From assembly GCA_011525365.1 (NCBI GenBank), contig WTGQ01000002.1:1539367-1603366 (forward strand): DNA of 64,000 bases, in the 5' to 3' direction. Of this stretch, positions 38,622 through 49,026 are shown in pieces (positions within the stretch are counted from its first letter, which is position 1; each line of letters begins with the position of its first letter). Both the position numbers and the translations under genes were made by a program. Below the pieces are notes generated by a model that was given only the letters and a program-made list of their open reading frames with translations, ran no database searches and was not told the origin of the DNA. The stretch is from Acidobacteriota bacterium. Lineage in GTDB: Bacteria; Acidobacteriota; Thermoanaerobaculia; Multivoradales; Multivoraceae.

Positions 38622-41600
38622 ATGAGGAACTTGGTTGGCTGGATCCGATCGGTTGGTCTTGTTGCACTTGCGCTTGCACTGTGCGCCACGGGCGCCTGGG
38701 CGCAGGCCACAGGACAGTTGAGCGGCTTCGTCACGGATGCCGAGGGTGGCGCCCTGCCGGGCGTCAGCGTCACGGTGACGAACGTCGACACGAATCAGTC
38801 CCGGCTGGTGATGACCGGGCAGGACGGGTACTTCGCGGCGCCGCTCCTGGCGCCGGGCGACTACAACGTCGTTGCCGCGCTCGATGGCTTCGTCCAGTTG
38901 AGCCGCGAAGGCGTCCGCGTCACCGCGGCCGAGACCGCACGGATCAGCATGGCGCTTTCCGTCGGCGAGTTCTCGGAGACGATGACCGTCACCGGCGAGA
39001 CGCCGCTGATCGAGACCTCGAACGCCACCCTGGGCGTCGTCGTCGATGAGGCGAAGATCGTCCAGTTGCCGCTCAACGGCCGCAACTTCACGCAGTTGGG
39101 CACCCTGATTCCGGGCGTGGTCGAGCCGCCGGCGCGTCTTGGCGGCGCCCGCGGCGACGCCGACGCCGCGATCCACGGCTTCGGCGCGGTCACCGCCGGC
39201 TTCGCGGTCAACGGTGTGCGCAACCAGTCGAACAACTTCCTGCTCGACGGCGCCGCCAACAACGACACGTTCAACACCGGCTTCGTCGTGCGCCCGCCGC
39301 CGGACGCGATCGAGGAGTTCAAGATCCTGACCCACTCCTACACGGCGGAGTTCGGCCGGAACGCCGGCTCGATCGTCAACGTGGTGACGAAGTCGGGTGG
39401 CAACAGCCTGCAGGGGGGTATCTGGGAGTTCAACCGCGACGATTCGCTGGAATCCCGGAATTACTTCTCGCCGCCCGACCAGGAGAAGCCGACCCTCGCG
39501 CAGGATCAGTTCGGCGGCACCATCGGCGGTCCGCTGGTCACCGACCGGTTGTTCGGCTTCGGCTACTACGAGGGCTTCCGCAACACGCGCGGGACGACCC
39601 AGAACATCGCCGTGATGTCCGCGGCCGAGCGGATGGGCGACTTCTCGGGCGGCCGCACGATCATCGACCCGATGACCGGCGCGCCCTTCCCCGGCAACGT
39701 GATCCCGGCCGACCGGCTGAGCCCGATCTCGACCCGGATAATCAGCGAGTTCATGCCGCTGGCCAACGTGGGCAGCCGCTACATCGCTTCACCCGACGTG
39801 ACCGACGATCGCGACCAGTTCGGGCTGCGCCTGGACTTCCGGGTCGCCGACTCGCAGAACGTGCTGGTACGCGCTCTCAGGAGCACGTCCGATCGCTTCG
39901 AGCCGCCGACGGTGCGGCCGATCGGCAACACGGCGGCGTCCACGCTCGAGGACTACATGGTGTCCCACACGGCGACCGTCGGATCGAACGTGTTCAACCA
40001 GGTGCGCGTCATGTCGAGCGCGATCGACGCGGAACCGGTGGTCACCAGCGGTCTGACGAACTCCGAGTACGGCATCAACCTCCCCAACATCAACGAACTG
40101 GCGGTCGGTCTGCCGCAGTTCTCGATCTCGGGTTTCCCGAGCATGGGGGACCGGAACCAGCCGTTCGTCAAGAGGGAGAACGAAGTCGAGCAGTTCACCG
40201 AGGATCTCACCATTCTGCGCGGCCGCCACACGATCAAGGCGGGAGTCGAGTATCGCAACGAGAAGATGTTCATCGGCTTCATCAACCGGCCGAACGGCGA
40301 CTTCCTCTTCAACGGCATCCATACCGGCAGCGCGGCGGCCGACTTCCTGCTCGGGTTGCCCTCGCTGGTCCGCACGGCCGTCCCGGGCGCCGACTCGATC
40401 AACGAGGGCGACGGCTCGCTGTACGCCGGCTACATCCAGGACGAGTTCCGGTTGTCACCGCGGCTGACGTTGAACCTGGGTCTCCGCTACGAGCTGGCGG
40501 AGCCCTTCGAAGACAGCGGCGATGCGCTGAACAGCTTCCGGCCCGGCCAGCAGTCGACGCGCTTCCCCGATGCACCGACCGGCCTCGTCTATCCGGGCGA
40601 CGCGGGGGTGCCGGCGGGGACCTACGACACGGACTCGAACAACTTCGCGCCGCGGCTGGCGATGGTCTGGGATCCCGAGGGCGACGGCCGGTCGAGCCTG
40701 CGCCTCGGCTGGGGGCTGTTCCACGACAGCCTGCCGGGCCAGGGCGACTTCTTCCAGAACTCGGTCCTGGCGCCGCCGTTCAACCCGCTGGTCCAGCTCA
40801 ACGCTCCGCCGGCCGTGGTGCCGCTTGCGGATCCTCTCGTGAACCTCACGGGCGGGCCGACGAGGTTCCCGCCGGGGATCATCTTCATCGGCTGGGGTAG
40901 CGAGTTCACGACGCCGAACTACCAGCACTACAACCTGACCTACCAGCGCCAGCTCGGCCAGAACATCGGGCTCGAGGTTGGTTGGGTCGGCTCGCGCGGT
41001 CGGAACCTGCCGATCTTCATGGAGGTCAACCCGCGGGTCGTCGAGCCCGGCCAGACCACGCTTGGGCCGCGCCTGTACCGGGCTTTCAGCCTCGTGCGGC
41101 CGACGTTCACGGTGGCGAAGTCCTGGTATGACGCATTCCAGGCCAGTATCCGCATGCGGCCGACGCGCGGGCTCAACTTCCTCTTCTCGTACACCTACGG
41201 CGAGGCGGAGGACCACGTCTCCGGGCTCAACATCGGCGGCGAGGAGCGGCCGATCGTCCCGGTCGACCTGGAGCGCCGGACTTCGATCGACCAGGCGCTC
41301 GAGCGCGAGCGCGGCCCGGCGCTGTTCGACGTCGAGCACCGCCTCGTCCTCAGCTTCGGCTACGACCTGCCGTCGCTCGAAGGGAGCAGCGGGTTCGTGC
41401 GAGGGGTGTTCGGCAACTGGCAGTTGAACGGCATCCTGCAGTACCAGACGGGCTATCCGTTCCCGATCCGCGTTCGCGGCGACGACATCCGCGGTCTGAC
41501 CTCGCGCCCGGACCAGGTCTGCGACCCGAACGCGGGAGCACCGAACACGGTCGAGAAGTGGTTCAACACGGAGTGCTTCGTGTTTCGGACTCTGGCGGAG

Positions 41601-41861
41601 ACCGCCGAGCGGCGCGGCAACGCGGGCCGCAACCCGATTCGCGGTCCGGACTTCGAGCGAGTCGATCTGTCGCTGATCAAGCACATTCCGCTTGGCGGCG
41701 GCGACCGGTCGCTGCAGCTCCGGGTCGAGGCGTTCAACGTCTTCGACCGGGTCAACTTCGCCCAGCCGGGGAACCGGATCGGCGATCGCAACTACGGCGT
41801 GATCACCGCTACGAACGGCGACGGCCGGATCGTTCAGCTCGGAATCAAGTACAGCTTCTAG
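38622..41861 (+). CDS. TonB-dependent receptor with N-terminal carboxypeptidase-regulatory-like domain (Oar-like)
   Basis: Signal peptide ...ALALALCATGAWAQ; GQLSGFVTDAEGGALPGVSVTVTNVDT; plug region NFLLDGAANNDTFN; C-terminal GIKYSF. Confidence 0.93.
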   Translation: MRNLVGWIRSVGLVALALALCATGAWAQATGQLSGFVTDAEGGALPGVSVTVTNVDTNQSRLVMTGQDGYFAAPLLAPGDYNVVAALDGFVQLSREGVRVTAAETARISMALSVGEFSETMTVTGETPLIETSNATLGVVVDEAKIVQLPLNGRNFTQLGTLIPGVVEPPARLGGARGDADAAIHGFGAVTAGFAVNGVRNQSNNFLLDGAANNDTFNTGFVVRPPPDAIEEFKILTHSYTAEFGRNAGSIVNVVTKSGGNSLQGGIWEFNRDDSLESRNYFSPPDQEKPTLAQDQFGGTIGGPLVTDRLFGFGYYEGFRNTRGTTQNIAVMSAAERMGDFSGGRTIIDPMTGAPFPGNVIPADRLSPISTRIISEFMPLANVGSRYIASPDVTDDRDQFGLRLDFRVADSQNVLVRALRSTSDRFEPPTVRPIGNTAASTLEDYMVSHTATVGSNVFNQVRVMSSAIDAEPVVTSGLTNSEYGINLPNINELAVGLPQFSISGFPSMGDRNQPFVKRENEVEQFTEDLTILRGRHTIKAGVEYRNEKMFIGFINRPNGDFLFNGIHTGSAAADFLLGLPSLVRTAVPGADSINEGDGSLYAGYIQDEFRLSPRLTLNLGLRYELAEPFEDSGDALNSFRPGQQSTRFPDAPTGLVYPGDAGVPAGTYDTDSNNFAPRLAMVWDPEGDGRSSLRLGWGLFHDSLPGQGDFFQNSVLAPPFNPLVQLNAPPAVVPLADPLVNLTGGPTRFPPGIIFIGWGSEFTTPNYQHYNLTYQRQLGQNIGLEVGWVGSRGRNLPIFMEVNPRVVEPGQTTLGPRLYRAFSLVRPTFTVAKSWYDAFQASIRMRPTRGLNFLFSYTYGEAEDHVSGLNIGGEERPIVPVDLERRTSIDQALERERGPALFDVEHRLVLSFGYDLPSLEGSSGFVRGVFGNWQLNGILQYQTGYPFPIRVRGDDIRGLTSRPDQVCDPNAGAPNTVEKWFNTECFVFRTLAETAERRGNAGRNPIRGPDFERVDLSLIKHIPLGGGDRSLQLRVEAFNVFDRVNFAQPGNRIGDRNYGVITATNGDGRIVQLGIKYSF

Positions 41862-41870
41862 GTCGAAGCT

Positions 41871-41903
41871 GTCGCCCGCATCCTGAACCGGGATGCGGGC
41901 GAC
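41871..41903. terminator. perfect 13-bp hairpin between convergent genes, candidate bidirectional terminator
   Basis: GTCGCCCGCATCC-tgaaccg-GGATGCGGGCGAC immediately after the TonB receptor stop. Confidence 0.65.
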
Positions 41904-41912
41904 TCGCCGTTC

Positions 41913-42197
41913 TCAGCGGGTTTCGTCCGCCTTTCCCCGGTGCACGAACCAGAGGTTGCGCGAGTACACGAGGACGCCGAAGCTCTGGCCGGTGATGAAG
42001 ACCGGATCGCCGATGCTCAGGGCGTAGCTCAGGAGGACGAGTCCGCCACCCAGGCTCAGATACCAGAACGCGGTCGGAACGACGCTTTGACGCCGTCGTT
42101 CGGTGGCGATCCACTGGACGAGAAAGCGGGAACCGAAGAGGGCCTGCCCTCCGAAGCCGACGGCTACCCAGATGCTCTCGGGCGTGAGGAATGACAT
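41913..42197 (-). CDS. lipid-A-disaccharide synthase N-terminal-like (LAB_N) small membrane protein
   Basis: VGFGGQALFGSRFLVQWIATERRRQSVVPTAFWYLSLGGGLVLLSYAL; 94 aa. Confidence 0.85.
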   Translation of the reverse strand: MSFLTPESIWVAVGFGGQALFGSRFLVQWIATERRRQSVVPTAFWYLSLGGGLVLLSYALSIGDPVFITGQSFGVLVYSRNLWFVHRGKADETR

Positions 42198-42916
42198 GTC
42201 GAACTCTCCAGTGAGTAAGCGGTAGCGGAGACTGCGCGGTAGCGATACCAGCACACCCCGAACAGGTCCAGGATGCCGCGCAGGAGGCGGCCGCGCAGCG
42301 TGTACTTGCTGGTGCCGCTCGTGCGGGGCCGGTGGCCGACCGGGATCTCGGCGTAGCTGCCGCCGTGGCGGAGCGCCAGCACCGGGAGAAAGCGGTGCAG
42401 GCCGTCGAATGCCGGGAGGTCATCGAGGACGTCGGACCGGTAGCCCTTGAGCGCGCAGCCTATGTCCGTGCAGGGATCACCGAGGACCCACCGCCGCACC
42501 TGGTTCGAGGCCCGGCTTGCGAGCCGTCGAGACACGGTGTCGCGACGTGTGACCCGCACGCCGGATGCGACGTCATGGTCCTTGAGCAGGACGACGATCG
42601 CCGGGATGTCGGCCGGGTCGTTCTGCAGGTCGGCGTCCATCGTGATGACCAGGGGCGCCCGAGCGGCCCGCAGCCCCGCAAGCAACGCCGCCGACTGACC
42701 CGCATGCCGTTCGAGACTCAGGGCTCGCAGTCTCTGGTTGCCGGCTGCCATTTCCACGAGTGCGTCGCGGCTGCCGTCGGTGCTGCGGTCGTCGACCAGG
42801 ATTAACTCGTAGTCGAGGCCGGCCGCCTCGATGGAATCGTGCGTTTCCGCCACGAGTCGTTCCAGGTTGCCCGCCTCGTTGTACACCGGGGCGACGATCG
42901 AGAGCTGCGGCGGCAT
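42164..42916 (-). CDS. glycosyltransferase family 2 (dolichol-phosphate mannosyltransferase-like)
   Basis: LSIVAPVYNEAGNLERLVAET, ELILVDDRSTDGSRDAL, ITMDADLQNDPADIP, HRPRTSGTSKYTLRGRLLRGILDL. Confidence 0.92.
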   Translation of the reverse strand: MPPQLSIVAPVYNEAGNLERLVAETHDSIEAAGLDYELILVDDRSTDGSRDALVEMAAGNQRLRALSLERHAGQSAALLAGLRAARAPLVITMDADLQNDPADIPAIVVLLKDHDVASGVRVTRRDTVSRRLASRASNQVRRWVLGDPCTDIGCALKGYRSDVLDDLPAFDGLHRFLPVLALRHGGSYAEIPVGHRPRTSGTSKYTLRGRLLRGILDLFGVCWYRYRAVSATAYSLESSTCHSSRPRASG

Positions 42917-42988
42917 GGCGACGATTCCGATCCTAGCCCCGCTGCAGAGCTCGTCGTGTCCGGAAGGCGCGTTGATACCCTCCCGCCC

Positions 42989-43609
42989 GTGCTGCTCATC
43001 GTGCGCCACGGCGAGACCGCGTCGAACGCCGCCCGCGTCGTACAGACGCCAGGCACGCCTCTCAACGAGCGCGGGGTCGGTCAGGCGGAGCGCCTGGCGT
43101 CGCGGTTGCTGGAGCACCACCGGCAACGTCCGATCGGCTGCGTGGTCGCGAGCGACCTCCGCCGTGCGGAGATGACCGCGGAACCGGTGGCAGGGGCCCT
43201 GGGACTGCCTCTGCTCATCGAGCCGCTTCTCGCCGAGAGGAACTTCGGCGACCTGCGAGGGCGGGCCTACGCCGACATCGGTCTCGACATCATGGAACCC
43301 GGCTACGCGCCGCCGGGCGGAGAGGACTGGGAGACCTTTCACCTTCGGGTGGATGCGGCCTGGGCCCGGATTCGGCAGACGGCCGAAGCGGCCGAGGGAG
43401 ATAGCGTCTTCGTCACCCACGGCCTCGTCTGCTACTCGCTGGCGCTCCGTCATCTACACCTCGGTGACGATGTGGAGCCTCCGACCCGGTGGGGCAACAC
43501 GTCCGTAACCCATGTGCGGGCCCGCGCGCCCTGGGAAGCGTCCCTGGTCAACTGCTGCGACCACCTCGATGCCACGACCGCGGACGGCGGTCAGGTGTCC
43601 GGTATCTGA
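42989..43609 (+). CDS. histidine phosphatase family protein
   Basis: LLIVRHGETASNAARVVQTPGTPLNERGVGQAERLA, SDLRRAEMTAEP, VFVTHGLVCYSL. Confidence 0.9.
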   Translation: MLLIVRHGETASNAARVVQTPGTPLNERGVGQAERLASRLLEHHRQRPIGCVVASDLRRAEMTAEPVAGALGLPLLIEPLLAERNFGDLRGRAYADIGLDIMEPGYAPPGGEDWETFHLRVDAAWARIRQTAEAAEGDSVFVTHGLVCYSLALRHLHLGDDVEPPTRWGNTSVTHVRARAPWEASLVNCCDHLDATTADGGQVSGI

Positions 43610-43738
43610 CGGCCGGGTCGGCTTTCGCGGCCGCCCGTTTCGGGCCGGACGCTCGGATAAAGTTCGATCCCCCGCTGTTCTGGAAGAACTCGGGCGGGAA
43701 GAACCCGGGGTTTCCGGGGGTTGGGAGAGTCGACCGAG

Positions 43739-44806
43739 ATGACGATGGATTCGAGCGAGAACATTCCAACCGAGCAGCCTTTGGCGGTGCCCCAGGCGCC
43801 GCCTGCCGGTCCTGCCGTACCGGGTGTCAGCGAAGAGCTGCGCACGGAGATCGCCGCCCAGGCCGACCTGCTGGAGCGCGTCCGCGCCGAGGTGGCCAAG
43901 GTGATCGTCGGCCAGACCTACATGATCGATCGGTTGCTGATGGCGCTCATCGCCGACGGTCACGTCCTGGTCGAGGGCATTCCGGGACTGGCCAAGACGA
44001 CCGCGATCAAGACCCTGGCTGAAGCGGTTCACACCGGTTTCTCGCGCATCCAGTTCACGCCGGACCTGCTGCCAGCGGACCTCTTGGGCACACAGATCTA
44101 CCGGGCCGATCAGCACGACTTCCAGGTCAAGCAGGGACCGATCTTCACCAACCTGCTGCTTGCCGACGAGATCAACCGTGCCCCGGCCAAGGTCCAGAGC
44201 GCGTTGCTCGAGGCGATGCAGGAACGGCAGGTGACGTTGGGCGACGAGACATTCGATCTGCCGGATCCGTTTCTTGTCCTCGCGACCCAGAACCCGATCG
44301 AACAGGAGGGCACCTATCCGCTGCCGGAGGCGCAGGTCGACCGCTTCATGCTGAAGCTGCGCGTGGACTACCCGGACCGCCAGGAGGAGATGGAGATCAT
44401 GCGGCGGATGGCCCGTCGCGAGCGGCCGGCGGTTGAGGCGGTCGTGACCCCGGGGGACATCCGCCGCGCGCGCGACGTGGCCGACGCGATCTATCTCGAC
44501 CCGAAAGTCGAGGAGTACGTAGTCGACCTCGTGTTCGCGACGCGGGAGCCGGCAGGGGTCGGTCTGGAGAAGCTCGAGCCGTTGATCGAGTACGGAGCGT
44601 CGCCGCGCGCGACGATCTACCTCGCTGCCGCCGCCCGGGTGCAGGCCCTGATGTCCGGCCGGGCCTACGTCACGCCGCAGGACGTCAAGACCGTGGCCCC
44701 CGACGTGCTCAGGCACCGGGTGCTGATCTCGTACGAAGCCGAGGCCAGGGATCTAACCCCGGACGACCTGATCCAGGAACTCCTCAACACCGTCGACGTT
44801 CCCTGA
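43739..44806 (+). CDS. MoxR family AAA+ ATPase
   Basis: GHVLVEGIPGLAKTTAIKTLAEAV, QFTPDLLPADLLGTQIYR, LLADEINRAPAKVQSALLEAMQERQVT. Confidence 0.95.
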   Translation: MTMDSSENIPTEQPLAVPQAPPAGPAVPGVSEELRTEIAAQADLLERVRAEVAKVIVGQTYMIDRLLMALIADGHVLVEGIPGLAKTTAIKTLAEAVHTGFSRIQFTPDLLPADLLGTQIYRADQHDFQVKQGPIFTNLLLADEINRAPAKVQSALLEAMQERQVTLGDETFDLPDPFLVLATQNPIEQEGTYPLPEAQVDRFMLKLRVDYPDRQEEMEIMRRMARRERPAVEAVVTPGDIRRARDVADAIYLDPKVEEYVVDLVFATREPAGVGLEKLEPLIEYGASPRATIYLAAAARVQALMSGRAYVTPQDVKTVAPDVLRHRVLISYEAEARDLTPDDLIQELLNTVDVP

Positions 44807-44856
44807 GGCCGCCCAGGCAAAGAGGGGCCCAAGCAAAGAGGGGATCGCGGGGATCG

Positions 44857-45789
44857 ATGTTCTTCTTCAAGACAAAGCGGAACGAGGCCTCGGAGCAGAC
44901 GACGGCCACCCTTTCGCCCGAGCTGCTCGCGCGGATCAAGGCGATCCAGATCCGCACCCAGCGCCTGGTGACCGATGCGCTGGCCGGTGAGTACCACAGC
45001 GCCTTCAAGGGAAGGGGCATGGAGTTCGAGCAGGTCCGCGAGTACGCACCGGGGGACGACATTCGCCACATCGACTGGAACGTGACGGCGCGCATGTCGA
45101 GCCCCTTCGTCAAGGAACACCGCGAGGAGCGGGAGCTGACCGTGATGCTGATCGTCGACGTCAGTTCCTCGGGGGCGTTCGGCACCTCCGGCAAGCAGAA
45201 GCGGGAGGTCGTCGCCGAGCTGGCGGCCGTGCTCGCTTACCTCGCGATCCAGAACAACGACCGGGTCGGGATGATCATCTTCTCGGACCGGATCGAGCGG
45301 TTCATACCGCCCAAGAAGGGCCGCGCGCACGTGTGGCGCGTGATCCGGGAAGTCCTGAGCTTCCGGCCCACCGGTCGCGGCACGGACCTCGACGGCGCGC
45401 TCGAGTACCTGGGCCGGGTCGTGCGTCGCCGGTCGGTGGGTTTCGTCATCTCGGACTTTCTCGACACGGGCTTCGCGGAACGCCTGCGGGTCGCGGCGCG
45501 GCGTCACGATCTGACGGCGATCCGAGTGCTCGACCAGCGCGAGGTGAGCCTGCCGCGCATGGGGCTCATCGAACTCGAGGACGCTGAAACGGGCCAGACG
45601 CTGGTTGTCGACACGGCGGACCGGAGGGTGTCGGAGAGCTTCGTCCGGCTGGCCAGGCAGGACATGGAGCGGCGGACGGAACAGTTCCGCCAGGCGGGTG
45701 TCGGCGAGATACAGGTCTGGGCCGACCAGCCCTGGATCGAGCCCCTGGTGCGCTACATGAGAGCGCGCGAGCAGTCGGTGCGGGTGTAG
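44857..45789 (+). CDS. DUF58 domain-containing protein
   Basis: GEYHSAFKGRGMEFEQVREYAPGDDIRHIDWNVTARMSSPFVKEHREERELTVMLIVDVSSSG. Confidence 0.94.
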   Translation: MFFFKTKRNEASEQTTATLSPELLARIKAIQIRTQRLVTDALAGEYHSAFKGRGMEFEQVREYAPGDDIRHIDWNVTARMSSPFVKEHREERELTVMLIVDVSSSGAFGTSGKQKREVVAELAAVLAYLAIQNNDRVGMIIFSDRIERFIPPKKGRAHVWRVIREVLSFRPTGRGTDLDGALEYLGRVVRRRSVGFVISDFLDTGFAERLRVAARRHDLTAIRVLDQREVSLPRMGLIELEDAETGQTLVVDTADRRVSESFVRLARQDMERRTEQFRQAGVGEIQVWADQPWIEPLVRYMRAREQSVRV

Positions 45790-45791
45790 GG

Positions 45792-46805
45792 ATGGCTTTG
45801 CGGAGCATCAGCGCCCGGGTCGCGTCGGCGTTCGCCGCGGCGACGCTCGTGGCGTGCGCTTCGGGTGAACCGGCCGGCGACGCCGAAGCGAAGCCGCCCG
45901 CCGAGCTGCGTGCCTCCGTGGACCGGACGGTCGCCACGACGGGAGACCTGATCACCTACACGGTGGAAGTCGAGCGCGACCCGGAGGTCGAGGTGGAGCT
46001 CGATGAGCCTGGCGCGGACATCGCCGGTTTCCGCATCGTCGATCTGGGGCGGGCCCCGGCGGAGACCCTGGCTTCCGGCCGCCTCCTCGAACGCAGGTGG
46101 TACGAACTCCGCGCCGACCTCGTCGGCTCCTACGTCCTTCCGGCGTTGACCGCGACGTACCGCGAGCCGTCCGGCGGTGGCGAGGTGGAAGCGGGGGAGA
46201 TCTCCGTCGAGGTCGAGTCCGTCCTGCCGGAGGACCGGAGTGAAGCGACCGACATCCGCGACATCAAACCATTGCGCCGAATCGACACCGCGGCCTCGTG
46301 GCTGCTGTGGACGGGTTTGGCCCTGGCCGCCGCCGCGCTCGGGCTGGCGGCGTGGTGGTGGTGGCGCCGTCGCGGACCGGAGGGCGGCGCGCCCGAAGCG
46401 CCTCCGGTTCCGCCCTACGACATGGCGATCCGGGAGCTGGAGCGGTTGCGTCGCACGGACTTCTCCGACCTGCGGGAACTCCGTCGTTACTACTTCGCCG
46501 TTTCGTCGGTGGTGAGGGCCTACGTCGAAGGCCGGTTCGGGTTGAACGCGACCGACCTGACCACCGAGGAGATCCTGGGGCGACTGGGCGGGTTGGTGCG
46601 GCTCGAGCCCCTGCAGGCGAGGCGCCTGGAGCGGTTCCTGGTCGCCACCGATCAGGTCAAGTTCGCGGCCCACCTGCCGGCGTCCGAGGAGATCGAGAGC
46701 ACCTACGAGCAGGCCCTGGGCTTCGTCACGGCGACACGGCCCGGGGAAGACGCGGAAGACGGCGAGAGCGCGGCGGCCTCCGGCCAGACGGAGAAGGCGG
46801 CATGA
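45792..46805 (+). CDS. Bat-operon lipoprotein with BatD/DUF4381-like region
   Basis: TLVACASGE lipobox; single TM; RELERLRRTDFSDLRELRRYYFAVSSVVRAYVEGRFGLNATDLTTEEIL; position between DUF58 and batA. Confidence 0.7.
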   Translation: MALRSISARVASAFAAATLVACASGEPAGDAEAKPPAELRASVDRTVATTGDLITYTVEVERDPEVEVELDEPGADIAGFRIVDLGRAPAETLASGRLLERRWYELRADLVGSYVLPALTATYREPSGGGEVEAGEISVEVESVLPEDRSEATDIRDIKPLRRIDTAASWLLWTGLALAAAALGLAAWWWWRRRGPEGGAPEAPPVPPYDMAIRELERLRRTDFSDLRELRRYYFAVSSVVRAYVEGRFGLNATDLTTEEILGRLGGLVRLEPLQARRLERFLVATDQVKFAAHLPASEEIESTYEQALGFVTATRPGEDAEDGESAAASGQTEKAA

Positions 46806-47860
46806 CGGAACAGTTCGTCTTCGCCGATGCGCGCTGGCTCTGGGTGCTGCTTCCGCTGTACGTGATCTGGACGCTCCTGTGGTGGCTCCGGCCGCGCCTG
46901 CGCCAGATCGCGGCGAAGCGCGACGCCGGTGGCGACAGCGCGGCGGTGGCGTACTCGTCGCTTGGCCATGCGCGGCGAACCCCGCGCTCCGGCACCCTGA
47001 CCGCCCGCCGGCTGGTCTCGGCCCTGCGGCTCCTCGTCGTTGCCCTCGTCCTGCTTGCCGTGATGCGGCCGCAGACCGGCCGCGCGCTGACCGAGGTGAG
47101 CACCGAGGGCATCGACATCGTGCTCGTGATCGACACCTCGGGATCGATGCGGGCGCTGGACCTGGACGCGCACGAGCGTTCGCTGAGTCGCCGGAGGGAC
47201 CGGCTCGAGGTGGCGAAGGGAGTCGTCGAGACGTTCATCGCCGCCCGGCCCAACGACCGTGTCGGCCTGGTCGTCTTCGGCGAGGAGGCCTTCACCCAGT
47301 GTCCGCTGACGCTCGACCACGGGGTCGCGGCCACCTTTCTCGAGCAACTGGAAATCGGCATGGCCGGAGACGCCACGGCGATCGGATCGGCGGTCGGAGT
47401 CGCCACCAAGCGCCTCAAGGACTCGGACGCCGAGTCGAAGGTGGCCATCCTGCTCACGGATGGGCGGAGCAACGCCGGATCCCTGTCGCCGCTGCGAGCC
47501 GCCGAAGCGGCGGCGGCGCTGGGAGTCCGGCTCTACACGATCGGCGTCGGCACCAGGGGGCAGGCGCCCTTCGTCGTCGAGACCGGCTTCGGGCCGCGGG
47601 TCGTCTACCAGGACGTGGAGATCGACGAGGAGACCCTGCGCCGGATGGCGGACGCTACAGGCGGCGCCTACTACCGGGCCGAGGACGAGGCGGGCCTGGA
47701 GCAGATCTACGCACGGATCGACGAGCTCGAGAAGACGGAGATCAGCCAGGAGTCGTTCATGGAGTACGAGGAGCGGTTCGCCTGGCTGGTGGCGCCGGCC
47801 GTGTTCCTGCTGCTGCTCGAGGTCGTGCTGCTCGATACCCGCTTGAGGAAGCTGCCGTGA
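46802..47860 (+). CDS. batA: VWA domain-containing protein BatA
   Basis: IDIVLVIDTSGSMRALD, ILLTDGRSNAGSLSPLRAAEAA; N- and C-terminal TM segments; ATGA overlap. Confidence 0.9.
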   Translation: MTEQFVFADARWLWVLLPLYVIWTLLWWLRPRLRQIAAKRDAGGDSAAVAYSSLGHARRTPRSGTLTARRLVSALRLLVVALVLLAVMRPQTGRALTEVSTEGIDIVLVIDTSGSMRALDLDAHERSLSRRRDRLEVAKGVVETFIAARPNDRVGLVVFGEEAFTQCPLTLDHGVAATFLEQLEIGMAGDATAIGSAVGVATKRLKDSDAESKVAILLTDGRSNAGSLSPLRAAEAAAALGVRLYTIGVGTRGQAPFVVETGFGPRVVYQDVEIDEETLRRMADATGGAYYRAEDEAGLEQIYARIDELEKTEISQESFMEYEERFAWLVAPAVFLLLLEVVLLDTRLRKLP

Positions 47861-49026
47861 CCGGAGGGTGTGCAAGCCGTAACACGGGGCCAAGTGGCGC
47901 CGGCCCGCGCCGTGGCTGGGAACTGCTGGCGCTGGCCCCGGCCCTGCTGCTGGTCGGCGGCTGCGAGATGCGGACCGGCCGGCCGGATGCGCTCTGGCTG
48001 CTGTGGCTTGGCCCGGCGCTCCTGCTGTTCTACGTCTACGCTTTTCGCACCCGCGCGCGTTTGCTCGGCCGCTTCGCGTCTCGTGAGATGTTGCCGGGGC
48101 TGACCGCCGGAGTCAGCCGGCCGAGACGGCGCCTGAAGGCGGTTCTCGTTCTCGTCGCGGTGCTCGCGCTGGTGGCGTCCCTGGCTCAGCCGCGCTGGGG
48201 CTTCGTGTGGGAGGAGGTCCACCGGGAGGGCGTCGACATCGTGGTCGCTCTCGACGTATCGGACTCGATGCTCGTGCTGGACGCGGAGGCGGGCGGCGAA
48301 CTGAGCCGGCTCGAACGCGCCAGACGCGAGATCGCCGACCTCTTGCAGCGGCTGGAAGGAGACCGGATCGCGCTGGTCGCGTTTGCCGGCAGCGCGTTTC
48401 TGGAACTGCCCCTGACGCTGGACTACTCGGCGGCGGCGCTGTTTCTCGAGGCGATGGAGCCGGACCTGATTCCGGTCAAGGGCACCGCCATCGGAGAGGC
48501 GCTCCGCGTTTCGCTCGAGGCCTTCGACCGGGTGGCCCAGACGGGGTCGCGGAAGTCGCGGGCGATCATCCTGATCACCGACGGCGAGGATCACCTCGGC
48601 GAGGCCCAGGACGCCGCCGAGGCCGCGGCCGAGGCGGGTGTGCGCATCTTCGCGATTGGCATCGGACGGGACGAGGGCGCGCCCATACCCAGGGAGGGTG
48701 GGGGCTTCCGCACCGACCGCCGTGGCGAGATCGTTCTGAGCCGGCTCGACGAGGCGGCGTTGCAGCGGATCGCCCTCACCACGGGCGGCCGCTATGTACG
48801 CTCGGTGACTGGCGACGTGGACCTCGAGCAGATCTACGCGCAGGGCATCAAGGCGCAGTTGGAGGACCAGGAGCTGGGCTCCAGCCGGCAGCAGCGTTGG
48901 GAGGAGCGATTCCAGTGGCTGCTGGTCATCGCGCTGGCGGCGCTGATGCTCGAACCACTCATCGGCGAGCGGCTGGGGCGCCGTGGTTCCGGACGGGAGG
49001 GAAGGGATCATGCCGCGGTCGCATGA
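47857..49026 (+). CDS. batB: VWA domain-containing protein BatB
   Basis: VDIVVALDVSDSMLVLDAE...ILITDGEDHLGEAQDAA; GTGA overlap with batA. Confidence 0.88.
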   Translation: MTGGCASRNTGPSGAGPRRGWELLALAPALLLVGGCEMRTGRPDALWLLWLGPALLLFYVYAFRTRARLLGRFASREMLPGLTAGVSRPRRRLKAVLVLVAVLALVASLAQPRWGFVWEEVHREGVDIVVALDVSDSMLVLDAEAGGELSRLERARREIADLLQRLEGDRIALVAFAGSAFLELPLTLDYSAAALFLEAMEPDLIPVKGTAIGEALRVSLEAFDRVAQTGSRKSRAIILITDGEDHLGEAQDAAEAAAEAGVRIFAIGIGRDEGAPIPREGGGFRTDRRGEIVLSRLDEAALQRIALTTGGRYVRSVTGDVDLEQIYAQGIKAQLEDQELGSSRQQRWEERFQWLLVIALAALMLEPLIGERLGRRGSGREGRDHAAVA

